A DNA stretch of 64,000 nucleotides from Psococerastis gibbosa (taxonomy: Eukaryota; Arthropoda; Insecta; Psocodea; Psocidae). The DNA is taken from NCBI GenBank assembly GCA_963971405.1, contig OZ020490.1:3596001-3660000 (forward strand), in the 5' to 3' direction. A model generated the notes under the pieces. It did no database searches. It saw only the letters and a program-made list of their open reading frames with translations, and was not told where the DNA came from. How positions within the stretch are numbered: the stretch's first letter is position 1; every line of letters begins with the position of its first letter. Positions 1 to 10,600 of the stretch are shown here, piece by piece. The translations under genes and the position numbers were made by a program.

Positions 1-20
1 GCTATTTTTAGCTACTTATC

Positions 21-300
21 TTAAAGCCTGAGGTGTGGGAGACATTTAAACAAAACGGGGACACTCACACCTACAACACGAGGCAACGGGGAGACCTTGT
101 AAGGCCAGCGCCACGCACAGCCAAGTGTGAGCGACAGGATCCTATTACACAAGGTTTCGCCTACCTTAGAGAACTCCCGATTGAACTGAGAGTGGCAAAA
201 AATGCTTCTAACTTTCCTAAATTGCTTAGAAACCATCTCTTAGAGAAAGCTTTCTACACTGTCACTGAGGCACTAGCCCAATGACAGAACTACCTGATTT
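21..300 (+). mobile_element. 3' end of a LINE reverse-transcriptase ORF (remnant)
   Basis: The frame 33-284 ends with a stop and carries the usual C-terminal tail of non-LTR reverse transcriptases: an NTRQRGDL box, then LPIELRVAKNASNF and a basic LLRNHLLEKAF end. Another copy of the same tail lies at 39,060-39,225 on the - strand, which confirms a dispersed repeat and not a host gene. The element continues, if at all, to the left of the window. Confidence 0.75.
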
Positions 301-696
301 TGTCGATACTCTGACGAATTTATTTTTTACTTTACATGTATTGTATAATTTAAAGGAAATATGTATTGTATTTGTATTGCATAGATTTTCATAAGATTGT
401 AGGAAAAGGGGAAAACCGTTCACATGGACGTACGCAGTTTTTAAATGAATGGCCTTAGTGTCCTTTACGTAGGAGCCCCAGAGTTCTAGAAAGTAAGAAA
501 GAATGAAAGAAAGAAAATGTCTTTATTTTCCATATGGGCGAATTTTGGGCCTTTCGGCACTCTATTAAAATTAACCAATAAGAGGGGGGCCTGGGGGTCA
601 CCCTCTGTGGAAATGTTTAGGAAATATATGAAATTTTTTGTAAACTAAGGGGGTGTTATTTACACTGATTAATAGGTTGTCCAAAATTGAGCTGCT
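301..696. other. Unassigned AT-rich spacer
   Basis: I see no exon, ORF or recognisable repeat boundary here; it contains A-rich simple sequence near 495-515 (GAAA repeats). Confidence 0.4.
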
Positions 697-700
697 GCAG

Positions 701-864
701 GCTGATCGAGGTGATTATAATACCGGGGTTAAATAAATACCCAAGGATTATAACTGTAAACAAACAAATTTTGAATAGCACTTTCCATTATAAAATTATC
801 TTGTTCACATTTTTATTACCAGGGGATTAAATAAATACCGGTATTATAATCGCCTCGATCAGGC
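701..864. mobile_element. MITE with about 25-bp terminal inverted repeats
   Basis: The left end GCTGATCGAGGTGATTATAA is mirrored at the right end (TTATAATCGCCTCGATCAGG). The interior has no ORF. Similar interior sequence (GAATAGCWCTTTCCATT) recurs near 3,750-3,780, so the family is dispersed. It is a non-autonomous DNA transposon by structure; the superfamily is not clear. Confidence 0.6.
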
Positions 865-969
865 TGCTGGTAAAATAGCCTAATAAATAGGTACCTAAAG
901 CAAACTTAGCTACCTATTCCATATACAGTACATAAGTACTCCATTAATAGAAACAACGTAACATTAAAT

Positions 970-1340
970 GCCAACGGCCTTACCATGTTGATTCCATGAG
1001 AGCAGAGCATGTTTCAAACTGCGGCAAACTTGGTAGTGTGCACAGCGTTGGCAGGGGAACATGGTGGGACATGATAAACTGTTGAGACTATAGAAGTCAG
1101 TCTATGTGCGTGTCGAGTCCTGGTCACCTCCGATTTAATCGTGTGGCTTTACTATGTTGCCCAAGTGGTTCGAAATCCACTATAATCAGGAGGTCCACTC
1201 TGTCAGTCAACTCCCCTTTCCCCCGAGGTGAAAGAGTCTGCCCGTAGGGTGCCTCAAGTTAACAAACAAACTCACTCCCCCCGCCAGGCTGACAGGGTTG
1301 CTTAAAGCAGAAAAGCTGAAAGCAGGCGTTGGAAACAACA
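970..1340 (+). repeat. SINE-like interspersed repeat, family R1, with AAC tail
   Basis: First of about eleven copies of a 350-370 bp family in the window. Typical landmarks are CCAACGGCCTTACCATG at the start, GGTAGTGTGCACAGCG, AATCCACTATAATCAGGAGG, and GCTGAAAGCAGGCGTTGGAA followed by an AAC-rich tail. It has no ORF. The short tail and lack of inverted ends suggest a retroposed element. I see no clear tRNA promoter boxes. Confidence 0.7.
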
Positions 1341-1468
1341 ACAACGTAACATTAAAATCGTTTCCTTGTCTCCCACGGTATTTTTGACCGGGAGTCGAGT
1401 AAAAACGGATGAACTCGTGTATAGTGCAACCCTGATGTTCAGAAGATAAAATTTTGTCTATATTTCAG

Positions 1469-1687
1469 AGCTCTTTGGATTTACGTTTGCGGCACAGTCA
1501 CCTTCATTGCCTTCTGTGGCTACAGTGGTTTGCTCGCCTACGCCAACTACAGCGACTGCGATCCTTTGTCGACAGGACTGGCAAAGGAAAAAGATCAGAT
1601 TCTGCCGTTGTATGTCATGAAAGTCATGATGGACTATCCTGGCATGCCCGGGCTTTTTGTTGCTGGGGTTTTCAGCGCAGCTTTAAG
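1469..1687 (+). CDS. SLC5 gene 1, first exon inside the window
   Basis: Acceptor TATTTCAG, donor AG|GTACAA. Encodes TM7, a loop with a conserved CDPLSTGLAKEKDQILP stretch and the DYPGMPGLF motif. Begins with the last base of a codon (AG|A, Arg) shared with an exon outside the window. Confidence 0.93.
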
Positions 1688-4459
1688 GTACAATATGCTA
1701 AAATGCGAACAATAGCAATGAGACCTAGCACCTATTGAAATCAGAATATTTGATGACTTCTTCTGCCAACGTTGAATCCATAATTAGAGCAGAGCATGTT
1801 TCAAACTGCGACATACTTGGTAGTGTGCACAGCGTTGGCAGGGGAACACGGTGGGACATGATAACGCGCTGCGACTATACCAGTCAGTCTACGTGAGTGT
1901 CGAGTCCTGGTCATCTCCGATTTAATCGTGAGACTTTACCATGTTCCCCAAGTGGTTTGGAATCCACTATAATCAGGAGGTCCACCCTGTAAGTCAACTC
2001 CCCTTTTCCCCGAGGTGAAAGAGTCCTTAGGGTGCCTCAAGTTAGCAAACAGGCTCCCCCCCCCCCCCGGGTTGTTTAAAGCAGAAATGCTGAAAGTAGG
2101 CGTTAGAAACAACCCTTCTTCTTCTACTGGCTCTACAGCCCTTGATGTGCTTCGGCTCAGCAATACTCCTCCAATCCTCTCCATCTTGTTCCACCACCCA
2201 CGAACTCCCGACTCGCGGAGCTTTAAGGGCAGATCCAGCGGAACAAGTTGTAAGCAAGTTTAAAAGGTTTGTTTGTTGAATAGTTTTATTCAATTGATTT
2301 TTGTTTACCATCTTATGAATTTTCTTATTTAGGGGGGTCATGACCACCCCCCGCCCCTGGGATCCGCCATTGCTTAGCTTTGGATCTTCTAGTTGTATTA
2401 TAAAAATTTTTATCACTACACTGTATTATATACGGTATATTTATTTCCAGCACGCTGTCGACAGGTCTCAACTCAATGGCCGCAGTCTTTCTGGAGGACT
2501 TTGTCAAGCCAAATTTGGGGCGAAAACTATCCGACAGTGCAACCAGTAAAATTCTCCGTTCTGTTGTAATAATTTTTGGCATTATCTGCGTTGTTTTGGT
2601 GTTCATAGTTGAAAAACTTGGCTCTGTACTTCAGGTCAGTACATGTATACCTACCTACTGTAAAAAAAAACTGTTTGTAAAATGTTTTTCTATGGGTTCA
2701 CTCAGTTTAACAGGTTCAACATATGCCAACGTCCGTACCAAATTGGATCCACCAGAACAGAGCCTGTTCAAAACTGCTGTAAATTTGGTATTGGGACATG
2801 ATAACTCGTTGAGACTATACCAGTCAGTCTACGTGCGTGTCGAGTCCTGGGCACCTCCGAATAAATTGTGCGACTTTACTATGTTCCCCACTCACTCCCC
2901 CCACCAGGCTGACAGAGGGGCTTAAAAGCAGAAATGTTGAAAGGAGAACTTTGGACAAACAACAAAACAAACAACTTGTACGTTTACAAATGATTATTTT
3001 TGTCGAAGAGCATTTTATCAATTTACGTCTACTTTGTAAGCACAATTAACAATGTTTATTCTAACAGTATTGGAATTGTTTTCGTATTTGACCGTTGGCA
3101 ATTTGGTACACCCACGCCAACAAGCAACAATTGACAAGCTGAAACATGCTTACAATTGATGCAATTTAACAGGTGTGAGCTTCTCAACTACGGTACGTTA
3201 CATTTAGGAACAATCTTATTTTAAATTGTATTTTCTTTTTAGCTGTCTATAAGTGTTTCTGGAATTACACAAGGTGCTTCCTTTGGCCTCTTCATCGGCG
3301 GTATGTTGCTGCCACAAATTAACGCAAAGGTATGCCAAATAAAAGAATTAATTTTTTTAAATCTGGTTAAGTTCTTAATGGGTTTAAATTCACACTAAAT
3401 AAATTTTCATGCTTTGTAAGTCCTCATTAAATTTAAAGCCTGTTTTGGGTGCCAACACTAAAACACACCTAACAAAAAAAAAAAGGTTTCACCGCATTAC
3501 TTAGTACCTGCTGTTACCTAGGCTAGTCTATGCGCGGGACGCGTTGAGGCTGTAGGCTACAAATCAAGAAAGAACATTGTCTTTTTTCTCCATGAAGGCG
3601 AATGTCGGGCCTTTCGGCCCACCTTAACAATTAACCCATGTCAAGCATTAGTGTTGAAAGCATGTGAATACAGTGCAATACATGTCGGGTCTACAATGGC
3701 GTTTAGTATTAACTTACTCTTAGGGTTAAAATGTAAACTAAACTATTTTGAATAGCTCTTTCCATTGTAAAATTATCTTGTTTCCCAGTTAAGATAAAAA
3801 TAATAATCGCTATACTAGACCCACAGGTGGATCGGCCAGTTTATCCCCCTGGAGCTGGAGTATGATATGCATAGAGTTGCTGCCAACCAATCGTTGAGAT
3901 TGCGACCTCAGAAATAAGACCCTACTATAGGCCTGGTGATTACTTTCCAGGGAGCCCTCTATGGAAGTCTCTTGAGTATGTCCATAAGCTCAGTATTAGT
4001 AATGGGCGCACAACACGCCATGTCCACGGGTGCCGTATATTATCCAAGCAAGCCACTATCAACGGAGGGCTGCGACTACACGTTTGAACCGGTCAATTTG
4101 GCGCCAAACATTACTGTACCGTAAGTTTTAAACCAATAGGGTGCAAACAAGGTTGACTTAGTGGTAGGACAAAAAGGGCTTAAACATAATAGGGCTTCTG
4201 GAAGAATTTTTTATAATTACAATGTTGTCTTTTGTTTTTTAGCCCTGCTGATACATTCCCACTGTACCGCATATCTTATCTTTACTACACGGCTTTTGGA
4301 GGTGTTCTTACAGTCGTACTGTCGCTGATCATCAGCTATGCAACTGGCGGAAATGATTACCAGAATATGGATCCTAGACTGTTTTCACCTGTAATTAGAA
4401 GAAGATTGGAGAAGCAAAAGGCTGCTGCATTAGTGCCAGAGGAAACCGAGCTTTTGTAA
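1469..4459 (+). CDS. SLC5 sodium-coupled solute transporter, gene 1 (3' half only)
   Basis: Five spliced exons (1469-1687, 2451-2634, 3243-3329, 3951-4120, 4243-4459) join in one frame and encode the C-terminal 291 residues of an SLC5 family Na+ symporter, related to the SLC5A8/A12 monocarboxylate and SLC5A6 multivitamin transporters. Visible are TM7 (ALWIYV...), the GMPGLFVAGVFSAAL segment, the TM8 serine-rich STLSTGLNS motif that lines the Na+ site in SGLT-type proteins, the FLEDFVKPN loop, several membrane helices, a luminal loop with an NIT glycosylation sequon and a conserved STEGC cysteine, and a basic cytosolic tail ending at TAA. The 5' exons must lie upstream of the window. Exon lengths 219, 184, 87 and 170 equal those of the neighbouring gene, so the pair arose by tandem duplication. 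The substrate cannot be read from sequence. Confidence 0.93.
1766..2112 (+). repeat. SINE-like repeat, family R1
   Basis: Second R1 copy, inside a gene 1 intron. It retains the CAGAGCATGTTTCAAACTGC and GGTAGTGTGCACAGCG landmarks and ends GGCGTTAGAAACAACCC. Confidence 0.7.
2115..2250 (-). mobile_element. LINE 3' tail remnant, family L1t
   Basis: The CTTCTTCT...GGCTCTACAGCCCTTGATG landmark is the reverse complement of the tail seen at 15,260-15,475 and 24,243-24,395, where it encodes a WKDELENDLRELAVR-like reverse-transcriptase end. It abuts the R1 copy directly. Confidence 0.6.
2451..2634 (+). CDS. SLC5 gene 1 exon, TM8 and the following loop
   Basis: Acceptor TATTTCCAG, donor CAG|GTCAGT. 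Encodes STLSTGLNSMAAVFLEDF, with the Ser/Thr cluster of the SLC5 Na2 site, then TM9 (VVIIFGIICVVLVFIV). 184 bp, the same length as its counterpart in gene 2. Confidence 0.93.
2727..2950 (+). repeat. SINE-like repeat R1, internally deleted
   Basis: Starts GCCAACGTCCGTACC and ends near CAGAAATGTTGAAAGG; about 130 bp of the family middle is missing. Confidence 0.6.
3243..3329 (+). CDS. SLC5 gene 1 exon, TM10
   Basis: Acceptor CTTTTTAG, donor AAG|GTATGC. 29 codons, phase 0 at both ends, encoding LSISVSGITQGASFGLFIGG, a glycine-rich helix typical of the family. Confidence 0.9.
3951..4120 (+). CDS. SLC5 gene 1 exon, TM11 and large extracellular loop
   Basis: Acceptor TTTCCAG, donor CC|GTAAGT. Encodes a helix, then YYPSKPLSTEGCDYTF with the conserved Cys and an NIT N-glycosylation sequon. 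Confidence 0.93.
4243..4459 (+). CDS. SLC5 gene 1 terminal exon
   Basis: Acceptor TTGTTTTTTAG. Encodes the last membrane helix (SYLYYTAFGGVLTVVLSLII), the NMDPRLFSPVIRRR cytosolic motif and a short acidic end before TAA at 4457-4459. Confidence 0.95.
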
Positions 4460-4522
4460 AAGTTAAAAAACAAAGAGACCATGTAAACCAATCAAAATAA
4501 TTTATAAATGTTAATTCAAATT

Positions 4523-4528
4523 ATTAAA
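4523..4528 (+). promoter_or_regulatory. Possible polyadenylation signal of SLC5 gene 1
   Basis: ATTAAA, the commonest variant of AATAAA, lies 64 bp after the stop codon. No canonical AATAAA is nearer. Confidence 0.35.
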
Positions 4529-4596
4529 TTTGAGCTTCATATGAATTATGTTTAACTTACTAGCTTGCATACACACCAGGCCAACTAGGATATCAA

Positions 4597-4673
4597 ATAT
4601 ATATATATATATATATTATAGTTCAGTAATAATAATAATAATAATAATAATCTCTCACTCACTCTCTCTTTCT

Positions 4674-4704
<31 letters not shown>

Positions 4705-4762
4705 GTCTGTCTGTCTGTCAGTCTGTCTGTCTGTCAGTCTGTGTGTCTGTCAGTCTGTCTGT
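4597..4762. repeat. Compound microsatellite
   Basis: Successive TA, AAT, TC and TCTG runs, starting about 140 bp after the gene 1 stop codon. Confidence 0.95.
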
Positions 4763-4998
4763 CTTTCACGCCCAGTATTCCCTGGAAAAGAAGCATACTG
4801 TATATTACCCAATACAATACATTAATGGCCTAAAAGAATATTAATGCTTACCAATGCAAATCCAATTACATACTGTACAATATAATTGAAATAATAATAT
4901 TATTGTTTGTCCGAACTAGCGCTTGACAATACAAATCAATATTAGATACATGCATGGTTGATGGTTCGTATAGGTAGCTGTAGCCCCATCACACATTA

Positions 4999-5808
4999 GG
5001 GGCTGTCCCTTAAGAGGACAAGCTACGTAGAAAATGAGCACCCCAAAATTTGTTGCCGGTATTGAATTTTTATTTGTTTATTTAATTAACAAAGCATGTC
5101 ATTAAAGATTTGGCTCATGGAAGTTGTAGAAGACTACTTCATGCATCATCATATGATAGGAAATATTAAATTTTTGGTGCCTTAGTTCTTCCATAAATAC
5201 CAGAACAGATAGGACAGGACAAAAATTTCGCGTATCCTTGTAATTGTGGAAGCACTTCAAAACCGAAAAATAAAAATACCCGACTGTATGATGCACAAAG
5301 TAGTCTTCTACAACTTGCATGAGCCACATTTTTAATAACTTGCTGAGTTAATTAAATAAAAAATGAAAAGTATTTAATTTTGGGGTGCCAATTTTCTACG
5401 TAGCATATCCTCTTAATCACGTGATGTTTTTTTTTTAAACAATTTTTAACCCCTCCCTCCCCCTTGGTGATACGTGGTGAGGTTTAAGTTTACCCCCCCC
5501 CCCCCCTCAAACATAATCACGTGTAATTTTTTAGTACCTACAAAGAATCTTAAAATTTGTATAATCTTATTTTTAAATACAGGTATAAAGTATAATCTAG
5601 TTTTATTATAGAAAATTGAGGACCATGATAAAAATGTCTAAACAGAAAGGTTGCAGGTTGTTTTTGACTAGCATAAAAATGGCCTGGCAACGGTGAGTCA
5701 AGGTCACACTAGACACCGCTTTTCGGCATAGAAATCACGCGTTTGACGAAACAATAAATACACGTGAGATCTTACCTTTCGAACCTCACGTGATTAATGG
5801 TCCGCCCC
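4999..5808. mobile_element. TTA-flanked MITE, split by another MITE
   Basis: The left end GGGGCTGTCCCTTAA (4999-5013) continues at 5417 as TCACGTGATG once the inner element is removed. The restored arm mirrors the right end CACGTGATTAATGGTCCGCCCC. Both flanks are TTA (4996-4998 and 5809-5811), the target duplication of PIF/Harbinger elements. The interior includes a C-run near 5,495. Confidence 0.65.
5014..5412. mobile_element. Foldback MITE with TTAA target duplication
   Basis: Arms of about 140 bp are inverted copies: GAGGACAAGCTACGTAGAAA on the left pairs with TTTCTACGTAGCATATCCTC on the right. TTAA flanks both ends (5010-5013, 5413-5416), as for piggyBac-type insertion. It interrupts the TTA-flanked element around it. 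Confidence 0.7.
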
Positions 5809-6161
5809 TTAGCCTAAATCATAATACATTGTATCATTATACCAAAGTAGGCTACATTGTATCTATGTAGTACCTACTAGTACGTTACATAATTTGTAGA
5901 GTAGAGTACAGTAATATAAAATCAGTAAAAATGGTACACTAATAGAACAAAATGCAAAAATATGGCTTGAGACCAGACGCATTACATGTCTTCCGAAGAG
6001 GCAAACCGCCTTTTCTTTTCATAATTGAAGAAAGAGAAGTTGTTTGCTAAAAATTGACTTTCTTAGCGATGCTTGCTGCAAGATACCTTACCAATTATTA
6101 GTGACTTAGCGCAGATTCTTGCAAACAGCGGCCTACACTTTTCCTGCGTCTTGCCTCAAAT

Positions 6162-6506
6162 CAGAGCCGGGTTTGGTTATGGGGCCCGGAGGGCCATGGA
6201 CAGGGCCCCCACAAAAAAAGGGCCCCCACAAAATACAAAATTACAAGATATTGAACAACCAAAACAATAAAAAAATTAAGAAAATAAACCTGTAGAAATA
6301 TTTGGCGGGAAATTGGAATGCGCCATGACATTCATGATTAATCGCCTTACTCCATTCTATTTTTCCTCCTCTGTCTCCATTTTATAATTGGTTTTATTAA
6401 TTAACATTAATAATTATAATTAATATAATATTCGTGTATGGGTGAATCTTCTGCCTCAGAAAGGGCCCCCACACAATTCCGGCCCACCCGGCCAAACCCG
6501 GCACTG
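6162..6506. mobile_element. hAT-type MITE with perfect 8-bp target duplication
   Basis: Starts CAGAGCCGGGTTTGG and ends CCAAACCCGGCACTG. CCTCAAAT occurs at 6154-6161 and again at 6507-6514. An 8-bp duplication with CAG-start inverted ends is the hAT signature. The inside has no transposase, only GGGCCCCCAC-rich subterminal sequence. Confidence 0.8.
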
Positions 6507-6548
6507 CCTCAAATGCTTTAAGACACCTCAATTGGTCAGCAATGCTAA

Positions 6549-6931
6549 GGCGCCCATTCCACTGACCGGCTAGGGCTATTGACAAAAACGGTGACGTGGT
6601 AGCAGACATTGAAGACTTAGGTGGCGTTTCCACCGACCTCTCATTGCAGAATGCAAATGACGACATTGACGGAAATTAGAATTTTTCTTTTTATAGAAAT
6701 CTATTAAAATGTTTGCACTTAACATATCCCATGACGCCATTTTTTAATTTTAGTTTGTTTGTGATTTTACTGTATGATCATTGATCAATTTTAACTATGG
6801 CATAGAGGAAAATTAACATTTCCGTCAATTCTGCAATGCGAGGTCGGTGGAAACCCCGCCTAAGTCTTGAATGTCTGCTACCACGTCACTGTTTTTGTAA
6901 ATAGCCATAGCCGGTCGGTGGAGTGGGCGCC
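6549..6931. mobile_element. PIF/Harbinger-like MITE, family M3
   Basis: Long inverted arms of about 110 bp start GGCGCCCATTCCACTGACCG and end in the inverse, flanked by TAA on both sides (6546-6548, 6932-6934). Related copies are at 18,693, 19,121 (half) and 20,098. The centre carries TTGATCAATGATCAT and no ORF. Confidence 0.75.
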
Positions 6932-7079
6932 TAAGGCATTAAGTAGGTAAGCATCTAAAATGTCGAGATTTTTCCCAGAAAGGTGCCTTGCATGTGAATT
7001 TTGATTAATTTCGCAGCTCAAAACTTTGATGATGTCCTACAATTAGGATTCGTAGTTTCTGATGTCAAGCAAAACAGAA

Positions 7080-7231
7080 GGGTAACTGCCCCCCCCCCCA
7101 AATTTAGTAAATCTATTGTAAGTTAATTTATCACACTCTGATTTAATCGATACTACATACAGTATGTTTCTCCTATTTTGATATTGACCCACAACTACCC
7201 CCTTCCAAATAATGGGCTGGATCCGTCCCTG
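7080..7231. mobile_element. MITE fragment, GGACGGATCCAGCC family
   Basis: The right end GGGCTGGATCCGTCCCTG and a poly-C tract are shared with 16,209-16,355 and 30,521-30,636. The left end is lost. Confidence 0.55.
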
Positions 7232-7425
7232 CGTCCAACCCTCCATACCTCAAGAGTAAAATATATTTATACAGTATTCGAAAATCAACAGAAACGACCT
7301 TGTCTTTGAGCCTCTTATCACGCATTGCCATCTTGAAACAATGATGCAAAATCTCAGTGTCCTGAAAAAACAACCAAACTTCTACCGATTGTATTCCAAA
7401 AACTTATAAAAATCAAAATTTTATC

Positions 7426-7655
7426 ATGAACTCCTCCGCGGGCAATATTTTAACAGTAAAAGATATCCAGGAAAGTCTTCAGAGATTCACAGTTACCGAT
7501 TACATTGTGTTTGTGGTTATGCTAGTAACTTGTTCAAGTGTTGGGCTGTACTATGCTTTTCAGGGTAAAACGAAAGGCGGTGATGAGGCTACGGAGTATT
7601 TGATGGGTGGAAGAAATATGAAAGTGTTTCCAGTTTCAATGTCATTGATTGCCAG
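7426..7655 (+). CDS. SLC5 gene 2 exon 1
   Basis: Begins at ATG in TTTATCATGA, ends GCCAG|GTAAGT. Encodes the glycosylatable N-terminus, TM1 and the EYLMGGRNM loop into TM2. Phase 2 donor. Confidence 0.92.
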
Positions 7656-10600
7656 GTAAGTCTTCCTTTGTTTACTTACTAACTTTTTCCGCGCCATTTC
7701 CTCATGGAGGGTCGGCGGAAGAGCTGCGTAGTTTCCAGACGTTTCTGTCTTGCGCGTCCTCCCTTGTGAGCCCGGTTTCTTGCAGGTCGCTTACCATTTT
7801 CCTCTCCAGGGAGAGCTTTGGGCGCCCACGTGCTCGGTGTCCAGATACTATCGCCTCTCCCACTCTTCGTATTATAAGCGCTGATGCCTCTCTCCTTTGC
7901 ACCTGTCCCCACCAGCTGAGCCTCTTCCCTCTTAGTTTATGCACCACGTCCGTTGTTCGTATGTTGTATAAAAGGTTAATCGCCAGGATCCTGTAGAGTA
8001 AATAAAGTAATAAATAAATAAATAAATAAATTGGGACCTTTTTTGTTCTTTTACTAAGCCAACCTTAGGGCTATAAAGCCCTCACTGGCACTTTTAAAAA
8101 TGAAAACAGTATTTTTAAAATAAAAACAGTACAAGCTCCGAATTTCACCCGAAAGAAGAACCAGTAGAATCTGGGCTGATGGGCCGTGGTCGAAATGAAT
8201 GCCCGGATTCTACTGGTTCTTCGTTTGACTCCGGCCGTGAAAGCCCTTGCTGTTACATTTCACCCGAAAGGTTGTTGGTTCGAGTCCCATACTTGCTACA
8301 TTTTCTGGCCATGCTTGTTGCCATGCTGCGGAGGGCATGTACAGCAGGGAGCCCCGGGCTTTCCTAGTTGAGTGAAAGAGAGCTCTAATTCCGCCAGACT
8401 GGCTTAGTAATAGAACAAAAGAAGTCAATATTTATTTATTTATTTATTTATTTAACGCTTACATTAATACTGTGGTTGTTTTTAAGTTTCGTATCTGGAA
8501 TCACACTACTAGGAACTCCTACCGAGCTGTACCTCCATGGTACCGAATACCTATTCATTATGGTCAGCTTTACCCTTACTGGTGTCCTTGCAAGTTTTTT
8601 TGTAATACCTGTTTTCCATGACCTTCAGTTGTCGTCGACATACGAGGTTAGTACCTAGTAACTACAAAAAATCAAGGCCGTAGCCAAGGGGGGTTCATGG
8701 GGGTTCAAACCCCCCCCCCCCCCCAAATGAAATGGCTTGATACTAGATAGAGTCGGATTTTGAGAGGAAAAATATAAACCAACCACTATGTAATATCCAA
8801 TGAAAGTTTCTAACCCCCCCCCCCCCCCCGAAAATAAATTCTGGCTACGGCCTTGTTCAAAATGTACATATATCCTATTATTGTGGAATGATTTTTGTCA
8901 ACAGACATAGCAAGTAGAATCTATCAGAATAGAGCCTGTTGAAAACTACAGTAAATTTGGTTGGAAATATGTTTTTTTTTTTTTCTAACGCCTGCTTTCA
9001 GCATTTCTGCTTTAAGCAACCCTGTCAGCCTGGCGGGGGAAGTGAGTCTTTTTGTTAACTTGAGACACCCTATGGGCAGACTCCTTCATCTCGGGGAGAA
9101 GGGGAGTTGACTGACAGGGGGGTTGGGAATATAGCGAGGCATGATAACGCGTTGAAACTACAAATCAGTCCTGTTTACCTCTTAAATAATCGTGTGGCTT
9201 TACCATGTTCCCCAGGTGGTTCGGAATCCACTATATAATCAGGAGGTCCACCCTGTCAGTCAACTTCCCTTCTCCCCGAGGTGAAGTAGTCTGCCATTAG
9301 GGTGCCTCAAGCTTATAAGCAGACTCATTCCCCCACCAGGCTGATAGGGTTGCTTATAAAGCAGAAATTCTGATAGCAGGCGTTGAAATGCAAACCCTAT
9401 TATATGTAGACATGAAATTAATTACAGTAGAATCCCGTAAACAAACACGGGCACACCTGGCCCTAATAGTCCAGCGGGTCTACTATGAGCTATTACCAAT
9501 GGGTACAATAGATACACATTTTTTAATTTAATAAAATTTAATGTAAAAAGTGATATTATTCTTTTTTCAGTACCTACATTTACGATTTAACAATAAAGTG
9601 CGAATATTTGGATCAGTCTTATTTACAATTCGTCTTGTAAGTATTTTACATTGCGTTGCATTTTATTGTATTTTTTTTAATAATATACTGTATATTTAAA
9701 ATATATATAATTTTTTCTTTATTTATAAATATATATATAATTTATAATAATAATTGTATATTGTGAATAGGAACCTTTACATATAGTACACTCGTGGTTG
9801 GTTCAGTCCGATTTACACCTGTAAAAATGACATTATTTTATTATTATTTTTTAATTTCGCTAATTTGTTTTCAGGTATGCTGGCTTCCGATTGTCATCTA
9901 TGTCCCAGCATTAGCTTTTAACCAAGGTATACAGTATTTTAATGTCTATAGTCGTTCTATATGTTATGGAGCCAAGCTATGAAGAATAAAATCAGTGCCT
10001 TTGAAATGTGGGTAGAAACTAATGCTGTGTATATCCTGGAGAGATTTTGTCACTGATACATAGGTCCTGAGGCGAATGGATACAGAAGTCGAGTTGCTGC
10101 TGACGGTTAAGAAACGGAAACTAACATACTTCGGCCATAAGATGAGGGACGAAAAGTATCGCCTTCTGCATGTAATAGTCCACAGGACGATAGATGGAAG
10201 GACTGAGGGCTCCCGGCAGAAGAAGAATAGCCTGGTTTAAAAACCTGAGGTAGTGATTTGGCTTGGCATAATCACTACTTCCCTTTACAAAACAGCAGGC
10301 CAGGCAAGGTACAAATTGCCATGATGATCGCCAATCTTCAATAGAAGAGACACTTGAGGAAAAAAATTCCATTATTTTTGCTAGCCTATTCAATTCAATT
10401 GTGTTTTGTAGTACACAGCTAAGTAATGGGTTTTGCACGGGTATTTCTTGAATTCGTTCATCTATGCTGCCATGTAGCAGAATCTGATTTTTTTTTAAAG
10501 TTAGTCTCTGTCGCTTATGCGTAATGGGTTATTATTAGTGCACGAATTCATACTCTTATTTAATTTCTTAGATATGGAACCATTGTCGGCCACCCCTTCT

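Noticed and set aside
7405-7411. TATAAAA just before the SLC5 gene 2 start codon
   Set aside because: Only about 15 bp from the ATG, too close for a TATA box serving that start; the 5' UTR probably has an upstream exon.
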